From Haloactinospora alba (GTDB lineage Bacteria; Actinomycetota; Actinomycetes; Streptosporangiales; Streptosporangiaceae): 64,000 nucleotides of DNA. The notes beneath the pieces are model-generated. The model searched no databases and had not been told where the DNA came from. It saw only the letters and a program-made list of their open reading frames with translations. This document shows, one piece after another, positions 1 to 7,529 of the stretch. A program made the translations under genes and the position numbers. The stretch lies in assembly GCF_006717075.1 (NCBI RefSeq), contig NZ_VFQC01000001.1, forward strand, positions 124,001-188,000, written 5' to 3'. Each line of letters starts with the position of its first letter. Position 1 is the stretch's first letter.

Positions 1-97
1 CCTCATTCGCAAACCCTCTTATTGTTGGAATTGAGGCTGCAACGGAAATCGAAAGAACCCCTAAAGAGGATCCCGCATAAAGACTTTTATCTGGCAT
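1..97 (-). CDS. Possible small ORF, runs off the window
   Basis: An ATG at 97 on the minus strand opens a frame that stays open for 32 codons to the window edge and begins MPDKSLYAG. It lies directly downstream of the last displaced RHS tip, where every earlier tip in this locus has a small immunity-like gene, so a truncated immunity gene is conceivable. There is no clear ribosome binding site, no family is recognisable and the hairpin at 171-215 separates it from the tip. The function is unknown. Confidence 0.2.
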   Translation of the reverse strand, partial: MPDKSLYAGSSLGVLSISVAASIPTIRGFANE

Positions 98-170
98 TGA
101 GATTTATCGCTTCACAACTGGATGGTTTGTGTGTAATTGTTTCTCTAAATGAGAGAATTTGTACACGTAA

Positions 171-215
171 GCGGACTGACGATAGGGTGGTCAACGAACT
201 CTCTCGTCAGTCCGC
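171..215. terminator. 12-bp inverted repeat after the last RHS tip
   Basis: The arms GCGGACTGACGA (171-182) and TCGTCAGTCCGC (204-215) are perfect reverse complements around a 21-nt loop. The hairpin lies 36 nt past the stop of the last RHS tip on the minus strand. No clean U-tract follows, so a terminator is plausible but an IS-end remnant or recombination site is also possible. Confidence 0.35.
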
Positions 216-250
216 ACCGTTAACCAAAACTCTTCACTGGATCACTGTTG

Positions 251-745
251 CTAGTAGCAGTTGCGGACTACATCAAACATTGCGTATCCCTGTCCGGCTT
301 TATAGAGTCCAAGACTCCAGCCCAGTGTTGCAGCGCTTGGGCCAGCGGCGGCTCCCGCGGTTCCGAGTGTAGCCGCGATGCCAGCAATTCCAATTACTGT
401 GGTGACTCCGAACCCAATTGCTGACCACTGGCAAGAAGTTAGCAACCCGTTTGGGTCGCTCTTGTTGATGGGGTCGCATTCGGCGTAGGTGTAGAGGTTG
501 TCCTCCTGCCGGGAGGGGTCCTGCTGGGTGAAGCGGTCGGTGAAGTGCGACATGTACCGGTGCCCCATCGCCTTGTCGCCGTTGTCGAACTCATAGGACC
601 CGATATAGGTGAACGGGTTGGCTCCGGCCGCCTGATCGCCGTCTCCGGCCGTGTCCGCTTCGGCGTCCCCGTAGGGGGTGTAGTCGTAGGCCACGTCCGG
701 ATCGCTTGACTCGGTTCCGTCCTCGGCCAGGGCGAGGGTGGAATT
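251..745 (-). pseudogene. Displaced RHS C-terminal tip no. 5
   Basis: This is a 5'-truncated copy of the RHS core fused to a different tip. From about 745 it matches the main RHS gene (AEDGTES.DPDVAYDYTPYG, then FTYIGSYEFDNGDKAMGHRY and FTQQDPSRQEDNLYTYAECD). After DPNGL comes a unique tip of about 63 residues, rich in Gly, Ala and hydrophobic residues, with a Cys near its start (TSCQW) and a Cys two residues from its end (RNCY). The frame is intact from the ATG at 694 to the stop, but there is no start region of its own. It would work only as a donor that recombines through the shared core, as known for orphan RHS tips; its toxicity is inferred. Confidence 0.7.
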
Positions 746-817
746 CGGGTGGTCGGCGGTATCGTCAAAGCCGCGCTGGCGTTCACGGTTCTCGAAAATA
801 AAGTCGCTGATAACATC

Positions 818-931
818 TCATCCGAAAAACAATGGAGCCAACAATGTCCCTATCAATCCTACAGTAAATAGTGATATTCCGATGATGAATATTTGTAAAT
901 TTGGCACGTTCTTCTGGTTTTGATTTTCCAT
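818..931 (-). CDS. 37-residue one-helix membrane protein, putative immunity
   Basis: The ATG at 931 is preceded by AGGAAT and opens a 37-codon frame, MENQNQKNVPNLQ followed by about 22 hydrophobic residues ending LLAPLFFG. This predicts a very short cytoplasmic tail and one membrane helix. It starts 10 nt after the stop of RHS tip no. 4, exactly where an immunity gene is expected in RHS toxin loci, and its base composition is clearly lower in GC than the RHS coding sequence. No family is recognised. Immunity to a membrane-acting tip is inferred from position and topology only. Confidence 0.5.
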   Translation of the reverse strand: MENQNQKNVPNLQIFIIGISLFTVGLIGTLLAPLFFG

Positions 932-941
932 GAATGGATTC

Positions 942-1313
942 CTAGTTCACAAATATCGGGCATCTTTGACCGATAGTATAAAGGTTTCCCATATGGAACC
1001 CGAACGTTCCAGCAAGACCGATTGTAGCGCCAACCGCTCCGACAGCAGCTGCGCCTCCTGACGCTGCGGTTGCCCCATAAGCCGCAACAGTCGTGAGTGC
1101 CATTCCTGAGAACATGAGGTGTGACATACCTGCGTTGAAAACCGCTCGCCCGCATGTGACCAGCCCACTCGGGTCGGTGTTGTTGATGGGGTCGCATTCG
1201 GCGTAGGAGTACAGGTTGTCTTCCTGCCAGGACGGGCCCTGCCGGGCGAAAAGCTCGGTGAGGCGCGAAAGATACTGACACACTACCAACTTGTCTCCGT
1301 GGTCAAATAGCAT
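942..1313 (-). pseudogene. Displaced RHS C-terminal tip no. 4
   Basis: The frame from 1313 starts inside a diverged copy of the RHS core: FDHGDK matches FDNGDK, RLTELFARQGPSWQEDN matches HFTERFTQQDPSWQENN, and YAECDPINNTDPSGL follows. Then comes a unique tip of about 71 residues, Ala/Gly-rich and hydrophobic, with a Cys three residues in (VTCGR) and another near the end (QRCPIF). It keeps fewer core residues than the other copies and they are more degenerate, so it may be the oldest displaced tip. The small ORF at 818-931 follows it. Confidence 0.6.
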
Positions 1314-1382
1314 GGTCCCAGTGCAAGCAAATACTGACCGCCATTATTATATTTTCACTTAGCTCTCATCTTGGCTTGCCAT

Positions 1383-1574
1383 CTAATGTTTTTTGCGGTA
1401 AATAGCGTAACAAAAGAAACAGGTGACAACCAGAAAAAATAAAAGGGCCATCAGAAGTGCTGGAACCTGATTGCTCGTAATCTTCTCATGGATAACAAAT
1501 GATATCATAAGACAAGAGGAGATTGCTATAAATGGCCAAGCTGGGAACGGCTTTTTCTGTGATTCGTTTGCCAT
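1383..1574 (-). CDS. Small two-helix membrane protein, putative immunity
   Basis: A 63-residue protein from the ATG at 1574; a TTG at 1586 would add four residues. It begins MANESQKKPFPAW and has two hydrophobic stretches, roughly PFIAISSCLMISFVI and ALLMALLFFLVVTCFFCYAIY, ending with the basic tail RKKH. It lies 58 nt downstream of RHS tip no. 3 on the same strand, the position of an immunity gene, and its GC content is low for this genome. It resembles no family I can name; a role protecting the membrane from tip no. 3 is inferred. Confidence 0.5.
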   Translation of the reverse strand: MANESQKKPFPAWPFIAISSCLMISFVIHEKITSNQVPALLMALLFFLVVTCFFCYAIYRKKH

Positions 1575-1632
1575 ATTTACACTCAAAAGAGTAAGTAGAG
1601 TGGCCCCGTCGCTGGGCCACCGACACGAATAT

Positions 1633-2222
1633 TCAGCTTCGGTAGGGCGAGCAGTTTATACCCACTTGGACAGCACCGATAATTGCGCTCCCTGCAGCCA
1701 GGCCGAAGACCACGGTTGCTCCAATGAATCCTGCGGGGCCACCCCACCAGATCCATGCCCCCACGTTAGCCAGACCCCACGCTAGCGAGAACATACTGCC
1801 CGCACACAGCCCCGTGGGGTCCATGTTGTTGATGGGGTCGCATTCGGCGTAGGTGTAGAGGTTGTTTTCTTGCCAGGAGGGGTCCTGTTGGGTGAAGCGG
1901 TGGGTGCGTTGGGAGAGCGGTGGCCGAGGGCTTTGTCGCCGTTGTCGAGTTCGTAGGCGCCGGTGTAGGTGAAGGGGTTGGTCTGGGCCGCTTGGTCGCC
2001 ACTGCCGGCCGTGGTCGCTTCGGTTTGGCCGTAGGGGGTGTAGTCGTAGGCCACGTCCGGATCGGTTGACTCGGTTCCGTCCTCGGCCAGGGCGAGGGTG
2101 GAGTTCTGGGCGTCGGTGGCGGCGTTGTAGCGCTGCCCGCCGGTGATCATGCCCAGCATCCGCCCGTCCGGATCACGCACATACCGGGTGCGCTCCCCGT
2201 CGTCCTGTTCGATGCTTGCCCA
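1633..2222 (-). pseudogene. Displaced RHS tip no. 3, frameshifted
   Basis: RHS core homology begins near 2222 (SIEQDDGERTRYVRDPDG), runs through NPFTYTGAYELDNGDKALGHR, and then loses frame near 1910-1925, where a short deletion removes the usual HRY...FTQQDP continuity. The next frame resumes with the conserved core and MDPTGL and ends at 1633 with a 57-residue hydrophobic Gly/Ala/Trp-rich tip that starts with Cys (CAGSMF) and has a Cys near its end (INCSPYRS). The frameshift makes it non-functional as it stands. Tip and core are otherwise well preserved, so it could still donate the tip by recombination. Confidence 0.7.
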
Positions 2223-2312
2223 GGCTGACCCCGCAGCGCATCGAGGTCCTTTCGGCCGAACCACGTGACGAAGGCCCTCGATGCACCCGGGGATTGTTAA
2301 CTGCTTTCGCGA

Positions 2313-2330
2313 CCTGATTACCTAATCAGG
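2313..2330. repeat. Short palindrome CCTGATTA-CC-TAATCAGG
   Basis: Perfect 8-bp arms sit around a 2-nt centre in the AT-richer gap between the putative immunity gene at 2436-2813 and displaced tip no. 3. It could be a weak terminator or an operator; nothing else supports either. Confidence 0.25.
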
Positions 2331-2435
2331 GCCCGGCGTATATATTCTACCTTATTGGATACTCTTTCCCGTATGCGAGGTCCCGGTCTAGGAGTCGGTT
2401 TTTCGTGTGAATTGAGTATTTGGAGCGCAGGAATG

Positions 2436-2813
2436 TCAAGTGCTCGCGTTCGCGTTTCTGCTTACGATTTCTACCGTGGAGCGAAAATCTTTTTCGTAAA
2501 TTTCATGCGCCAAAGGATGCGCGGCCACGTACCATCCTTCATCGCTCCTAAATCTCAGCGCGACAGTCTTTGAGTCACCATCTTTGATGGCGACGTCCAG
2601 AATGGCGGGAATATTCCTTCTGCCTACCGAGAAAAATAGGCCGAACATCCGAAAAATAAACCGCGATCCATAGCATGCCGAGAGGCTATATTTTTCGAGT
2701 TTCTCAATTCTCCACCCTTGATTCTTCAAGGCTTCAGAGGCTTCGTGTACAAACGCTTCCGGATCACAAGAAACCCTGATGCTTATTTGTTCATCAAATA
2801 TTCTTTTTCTCAC
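2436..2813 (-). CDS. Small, mostly soluble protein, putative RHS immunity
   Basis: A 125-residue protein starting MRKRIFDEQISIRVS. The GTG start at 2813 overlaps by 4 nt (GTGA) the stop of RHS tip no. 2 when that tip is read in its corrected frame, which points to an original toxin-immunity pair with coupled translation. There is a short hydrophobic stretch (FRMFGLFFSVG) near residue 55, otherwise the protein looks soluble. It lacks recognisable catalytic motifs and belongs to no family I can name. Its GC content is lower than that of the RHS gene. Immunity is inferred from position. Confidence 0.6.
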   Translation of the reverse strand: MRKRIFDEQISIRVSCDPEAFVHEASEALKNQGWRIEKLEKYSLSACYGSRFIFRMFGLFFSVGRRNIPAILDVAIKDGDSKTVALRFRSDEGWYVAAHPLAHEIYEKDFRSTVEIVSRNANAST

Positions 2814-3100
2814 CAGAACGTCCTATAAGCGCATACGCCAACTCCTGCAACGAACCCGTAAGCAGCACCATACACCATGCCCCATGAGCCCCAAGGAAAA
2901 ATCCAACCCATACAGGCCGATTCCTGCGATCCCTCCAACCAGGGATCCGGCTCCCGTGCCGACCGAGACAGCTGTTCCGATAGTTGTCCAGCACAGTCCG
3001 CTGGGGTCCATGTTGTTGATGGGGGCGCATTCTGCGTAGGTGTATTTGTTGTTTTCTTGGCGTGAGGGATCTTGTTGGGTAAATTGGGAGGAGTAAAGGA
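2810..3100 (-). pseudogene. Displaced RHS tip no. 2, frameshifted
   Basis: Only the end of the RHS core remains (FTQQDPSRQENNKYTYAEC, DPSGL). The tip then reads CWTTIGTAVSVGTGAG and onward, Gly-rich and hydrophobic. The annotated-looking frame ends in a basic stretch at 2823. A one-base correction in the G-run near 2888 restores a tip-like ending (GMVYGAAYGFVAG and then VCAYRTFW) that stops at 2810, overlapping the GTG start of the next gene. The corrected tip is about 60 residues, begins with Cys and has a Cys near its end, like the other displaced tips. Confidence 0.65.
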
Positions 3101-3254
3101 TACTTGTAAAACTGTCAGATCGCCATCTCAAGGAAGCTTGAATAAGTTTTTATCCGGATAGTCCATTGCTCTTTCGGATGCTTGTTTGTTACCGCTCGTT
3201 ATTTATTACCTTGGATAGGATCAAGGTTCAATCCAGTAGGCAATCGCTATAGGA

Positions 3255-3569
3255 TCAGGATAATTGGCCTCCGATTATAAAACCGATCGCGAGCCCAAGC
3301 ACGGAAAGCAATGCGACAATGATAACGATTTTTTTGAGAGTGTGTCGCTCGCCCTCGCTTAACTCTCTCGCTTGCTTTCTTTTTCCGCCTCTTGCGCGAT
3401 GGGTGACCTCTATGGACAACACCGGAACTAAAGGAGCAAGGAAAGCGAAAGAGGTCCACCACATCTCACCCGTCGCTGCGACTCCGGCGAAAACAACCCC
3501 TACCACAACGACTGTTCGCGAAAAAATTTTCCAAATTTTTGTTTCCGCATAGATCAGTGTATTGCCCAA
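3255..3569 (-). CDS. Three-helix membrane protein, putative immunity to the active RHS tip
   Basis: A 104-residue protein that starts at TTG 3569, preceded by AAAGG, 14 nt after the RHS stop codon. It has hydrophobic segments near residues 19-34 (VVVVGVVFAGVAATG), 38-52 (FAFLAPLVPVLSIEV) and 84-101 (IVIIVALLSVLGLAIGF), with a basic and acidic loop between the second and third (RARGGKRKQARELSEGE). Being immediately downstream of the intact RHS gene, it is the best candidate for immunity to the currently expressed tip. No named family is recognised. The start codon is uncertain. Confidence 0.6.
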   Translation of the reverse strand: MGNTLIYAETKIWKIFSRTVVVVGVVFAGVAATGEMWWTSFAFLAPLVPVLSIEVTHRARGGKRKQARELSEGERHTLKKIVIIVALLSVLGLAIGFIIGGQLS

Positions 3570-3583
3570 TCAGATACCTTTCT

Positions 3584-6500
3584 CTACCCGAAACGATGGC
3601 CCAGAACCGCTCCGACTCCCACAGCGAATCCAAAAGAGGCTCCTATTCCGGAACCTACTCCGCAACCAGCGCCGACAGTTACAACCCCTGCAAGACCGAC
3701 TGTGCAGCCGACTGTTGCCCCCAGTCCGGTCCCAGCACCAGTAGAACTTCCGATAACGCCAATATCGTTCGTAAAGTTATTGTACGAATAGAGACCACTT
3801 GGATCCATATTGTTTATCGGATCGCCGGCGGCGTAGGTGTAGAGGTTGTTTTCTTGCCAGGAGGGGTCCTGCTGGGTGAAGCGCTCGGTGAAGTGCGACA
3901 TGTAGCGATGCCCCATCGCCTTGTCGCCGTTGTCGAACTCATAGGACCCGATATAGGTGAACGGGTTGGCTCCGGCCGCCTGATCGCCGTCTCCGGCCGT
4001 ATCCGCTTCGGCGTCCCCGTAGGGGGTGTAGTCGTAGGCCACGTCCGGATCGGTTGACTCGGTTCCGTCCTCGGCCAGGGCGAGGGTGGAGTTCTGGGCG
4101 TCGGTGGCGGCGTTGTAGCGCTGGCCGCCGGTGATCATGCCGAGCATGCGGCCCTCAGGGTCGCGCACATACCGGGTGCGGTCGCCGTCGTCCTGTTCGA
4201 TGCTGGAGATGCCCAGGGCGGTGTTGGTCAGGGTGTGTTCGGTCTGGTTGTCGCCGGATCCTTGGGTGATGGTGCGGCGCTGGGTGGAGTCGGCGGTGTC
4301 GTAGCTGACCTGCAGGTCCGACGCGGAGTTGCCGGCGTCCTTGTCGACCATTTGGCCGGTGGGGCTGTAGTCGATGTCGGTCTGGCCGGCCTCGGTGAGG
4401 TTGCCGGCTTGGTCGTAGCCCAGCTCGGTGTCATCGACCTCGGTGACCTGGTCGGCCTTGTTGACCTGATAGTCGGTGTCGCCGGCGGAGGTGAGGTTGT
4501 CGGCCTCGTCGTAGGTGTAGTCGGTGTGGCCGTCGCTGGTCAGGCGGCCGCGCTCGTCGTAGGTGAACTCGCGGCTCTGGCCGTTGACGGTGCGCGACTG
4601 CAGCTTGGTGGTGTCCTGGCCGTCGTCGTCGGTGTAGGAGTAGGCGGCCTCGGCCAGGGTGTCACCGTCGGCGTTGGCCATCACCGACTCGGTGAGGAGC
4701 CCGGCCTCGTTGTGGTCCAGGCTCTGGGTGGCCCCGTCGGGGAAGGTGATCTCGTCGCGGTTGCCGGCCTCGTCGTAGCCGATGGTGGTCTCGCCGCCGG
4801 AGTCGTCGGTGACGGTGGTCAGCCGGTTGGCGGTGTCGTAGGCGTAGTCGGTGGTGGCGCCGTGTTCACTCAGCGAGGTGAGGTTGCCGGCCTGGTCGTA
4901 GGTGTAGTCGTAGGACTCGTGGTCCTGGCCGTCGTCGCGGCCGGTGTTGGCGACCTCGCCGCGTTTGTTGTAGGCGTGGGCCACGGTGGCCTGGGGGGTG
5001 TGGGTGGCGGTGACGTCGCCGTTGGGGTTGTATTCGGTGGATTGCCGGATGTCGCCGTCGTGGACGATCTCGACCACGCGGTCGAGCTTGTCGTAGGCGT
5101 ACTCGAGGGTGGTGCCGTTGCCGTCGGTGACGCTGGTGACCCGGGACAGGGCGTCGTAGGTGAAGCTGGTGGTGCCCAGCGGGTCGGGTTGGTCGATTTC
5201 GGTGAGGTTGCCGTCCTCGTCGTAGGAGAACTCGGTTTTGGCGCCTTGGCCGTTGGTTTGGGAGGCCAGGGTGCCGTTGTTGTTGTACTCCAGACTCTGT
5301 TCGGGCTCCTCGGCGCCGGGGCGGCGGATCTGGGTGAGGTTGCCGCGGTCGTCGTAGTCCAGCTCCACCTCCTCCTCGGGAGCGGTGATGGAGGTGGGTT
5401 TGTGCGGGTTGGCCGAATCGGCGTATCCGATCTGGTATTCGGCGCCGGAGGGCAGCTGGGTGCCGACCATGTTGTTGAGGTCGTCGTAGTCGTAGGTGGT
5501 GGAGGCTCCGGCGGGGTCGGTGGCGGCGGCCACCGAGGCCGCGGCGGTCCAGGTGGTCGAGCGGGTGTTGCCCTCGGGGTCGGTGGCCTCTTCCTGGCGG
5601 CCCTGCTCGTCGAAGGTGTGGGTGGAGGTGTTGCCGCGCGGGTCGGTGACCTCGGTTTCGGCCTCGCCGTGGTCGTAGGTGGTCACGGCGCGTTCGTCTC
5701 CGGTGACCGGCTGGTCCAGCTCGGTGAGTTGGCCCGCGGTGTCGTGGTCGAGGTTCCAGGTGTGGCCGCGGGCGTTGGTGATCTCGGACAGGTGGTTGTT
5801 GTCGTCGTAGGCGAAGGTGATGTCGTTGCCGGCGCGGTCGGTGATTTCGGTGAGTTGCCCGTCGGCGTTGTAGGAGTAGTCGGCGGCGGTGGCTCCGGTG
5901 GGGTCGGTGATCTCGGTGAGTCCGATGCGGTTCTGGTGCCAGTCGAGTTCGGTGACGCGGTCCTGGTCATCGGTGATGGAGGTGATCAGGCCGTCGTCGT
6001 CGTAGTTGAGGGTGGTGGTGTTGCCGTTGTGGTCGCTTTGGGCATATAGCCACCCGTCGGCGGTGAAGGTCCACATCTGGTCGGCGTAGGGGCCCTGGTG
6101 GAAGGTCAGGGCGTAGCGGCCGTTGTCCAATTCCTCCAGGTCGGCTTCCATGTCCTCCGGAGACGCGAATGTCCCGTCGCCCTGGTCGGTGAAGGTCTCG
6201 CAGAACCCGGAGGGTCCGCGGAAGACGACGTCGTCGGAGTCGGTGATGAAGTCCAGGCCCACGTCGGTGCCGGTGTTGAGCTTCCACCCGTTGGTGCCCA
6301 GGTCCTGGCTGTTGTAGACGCTGGACAGCGACAGGTCGATGCCGGTGCCGGGGATGGTCAGCTCGCGGTGGCGCAGGACGGTGTTGCCGTTCTCCAGGTT
6401 GACGTCCAGTTCCAGGCGGTCGCTGATCTGGTGGCGCTGGAGGGGGTAGTGGTCCTGGACGCCGCGGTTGGTGCCATCATCACAGGAATCCTCGGCGTCG

Positions 6501-6772
6501 ATGTCGGTGTCCTGGGCTGACAGGCCGTCCTGCTGGTCGGCCTCGCGTTCGTGGGGTTGCTTCCAGTCCTCCTCGGGCGGCTCGCCACCCGAGGGGTCCC
6601 GGTCGACCTCCTCGTCGGGCTGCCAGGAATCGCCGGACGGCACGTCCTGGGTGTCGGGGCTGCTGTTCTGTTCGGCGTGGGCGGGGGTGTGCAGCAGCGC
6701 TGCGGTCGTGACGGCGGCGGTGGCCACCGCGATCGAAGCGAGCCACCCTCGCGGGTGTGCGGGTGCGGGCAT
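3584..6772 (-). CDS. Secreted RHS/YD-repeat protein with short hydrophobic tip
   Basis: A 1,062-residue RHS-family protein. The ATG at 6772 is chosen because AGGTGAGGA lies 6-7 nt upstream and a Sec signal peptide follows directly (hydrophobic core then HTPAHA, cleavage near residue 33). An acidic linker comes next, then a DUF6531-like start (LELDVNLENGNTVLRHREL), a long series of YD repeats of the form YDxxGxLTxxTD, and the RHS-associated core ending NNMDPSGL near residue 994. The last 68 residues are the variable tip: Gly/Ala/Val-rich, hydrophobic, two cysteines, no nuclease or deaminase motifs. RHS proteins encapsulate and deliver C-terminal toxins in competition. A membrane-acting tip is inferred from its composition. 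The downstream cassettes are displaced tips of the same gene. Confidence 0.9.
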   Translation of the reverse strand: MPAPAHPRGWLASIAVATAAVTTAALLHTPAHAEQNSSPDTQDVPSGDSWQPDEEVDRDPSGGEPPEEDWKQPHEREADQQDGLSAQDTDIDAEDSCDDGTNRGVQDHYPLQRHQISDRLELDVNLENGNTVLRHRELTIPGTGIDLSLSSVYNSQDLGTNGWKLNTGTDVGLDFITDSDDVVFRGPSGFCETFTDQGDGTFASPEDMEADLEELDNGRYALTFHQGPYADQMWTFTADGWLYAQSDHNGNTTTLNYDDDGLITSITDDQDRVTELDWHQNRIGLTEITDPTGATAADYSYNADGQLTEITDRAGNDITFAYDDNNHLSEITNARGHTWNLDHDTAGQLTELDQPVTGDERAVTTYDHGEAETEVTDPRGNTSTHTFDEQGRQEEATDPEGNTRSTTWTAAASVAAATDPAGASTTYDYDDLNNMVGTQLPSGAEYQIGYADSANPHKPTSITAPEEEVELDYDDRGNLTQIRRPGAEEPEQSLEYNNNGTLASQTNGQGAKTEFSYDEDGNLTEIDQPDPLGTTSFTYDALSRVTSVTDGNGTTLEYAYDKLDRVVEIVHDGDIRQSTEYNPNGDVTATHTPQATVAHAYNKRGEVANTGRDDGQDHESYDYTYDQAGNLTSLSEHGATTDYAYDTANRLTTVTDDSGGETTIGYDEAGNRDEITFPDGATQSLDHNEAGLLTESVMANADGDTLAEAAYSYTDDDGQDTTKLQSRTVNGQSREFTYDERGRLTSDGHTDYTYDEADNLTSAGDTDYQVNKADQVTEVDDTELGYDQAGNLTEAGQTDIDYSPTGQMVDKDAGNSASDLQVSYDTADSTQRRTITQGSGDNQTEHTLTNTALGISSIEQDDGDRTRYVRDPEGRMLGMITGGQRYNAATDAQNSTLALAEDGTESTDPDVAYDYTPYGDAEADTAGDGDQAAGANPFTYIGSYEFDNGDKAMGHRYMSHFTERFTQQDPSWQENNLYTYAAGDPINNMDPSGLYSYNNFTNDIGVIGSSTGAGTGLGATVGCTVGLAGVVTVGAGCGVGSGIGASFGFAVGVGAVLGHRFG

Positions 6773-7529
6773 GTCTGTCCTCACCTGGTCGCGCGTGGGG
6801 GAGTTGTCGCACCACACGTGTGGTGCGACAAGCACGAGGGCAACGGCGTGCCGGCGGTGCGGTGCGAGACACCACCGCCCGGGGGCTGCAACGCGAGCAC
6901 CGTGGATGGTGGTGGGATCGCACATGGGCCGGCGGCACACGAAGAGAAGAGGGGTGGGGCGCCTCCTGGGACGGGGGGTGAGAACCCCTGCGGCTCACGG
7001 GATCTCTCAGAGTGTTCTCAGTTTCGGTTCAGGAAGCACTCAAACATACGGTCTTCTGTTCCGCACCCACCCCCCGTGCCGTTCGTGGTTGGGGTGGCCG
7101 TGGTCGGGGTGTCTGGCCACGGGCGGGGGTATCGCGGTGGTCTGGAACGGCGTAGGACGATGACCAGCACTAGGGTTATCCCGCGGGAGTCCGGGGTGTG
7201 TTCAGCTCCGGCCACGGGAATAACCGAGGGTTTGTCCCGGGTGTCCAGGGGGCGGGGTGGTGGTGTGTCCCCGCGGTGGGTGCCTCGTGTGGGTCACTGT
7301 CGGGTTCGGCTCTCCCCGCCGGGGTGCTGTGGGCCGGTGGCCAGCACCACCACTAGTGGTGTTGCGGAAGGGAAACGAAAGGGAAAAGACAAGGAATACG
7401 CGGAGAAGCGTGCGCGTGCTACCACCATCAGAGACCAGCAAGAGCTCGTCATGATGACACCGACTCCGCCGCAGCCCACAGAGCTCCGAGAATCAGGTGG
7501 CTTCGACCGTTGGATCGGCCAGCGCCTAG
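6773..7529. other. RHS upstream region, no convincing gene
   Basis: About 750 bases without a credible gene. The open frames across it on both strands are rich in Pro, Gly and Arg, lack ribosome binding sites and overlap each other. It should hold the RHS promoter and 5' leader. Apart from the large palindrome at 6805-6830 I see nothing I can name. Confidence 0.5.
6805..6830. promoter_or_regulatory. 26-bp perfect palindrome upstream of the RHS gene
   Basis: The half-site TGTCGCACCACAC is followed at once by its exact reverse complement, with ACGT at the centre. The palindrome ends 33 nt upstream of the RHS start codon. A gapless palindrome this long is typical of a dimeric repressor operator. 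It could also form a cruciform or mRNA hairpin over the leader. The regulator is unknown. Confidence 0.5.

Noticed and set aside
4235-6049. A 604-codon open frame on the plus strand, rich in Val and Gly.
   Set aside because: It is exactly antisense to the YD repeats of the RHS gene, has no ribosome binding site and mirrors the repeat codons; a shadow of the real gene.
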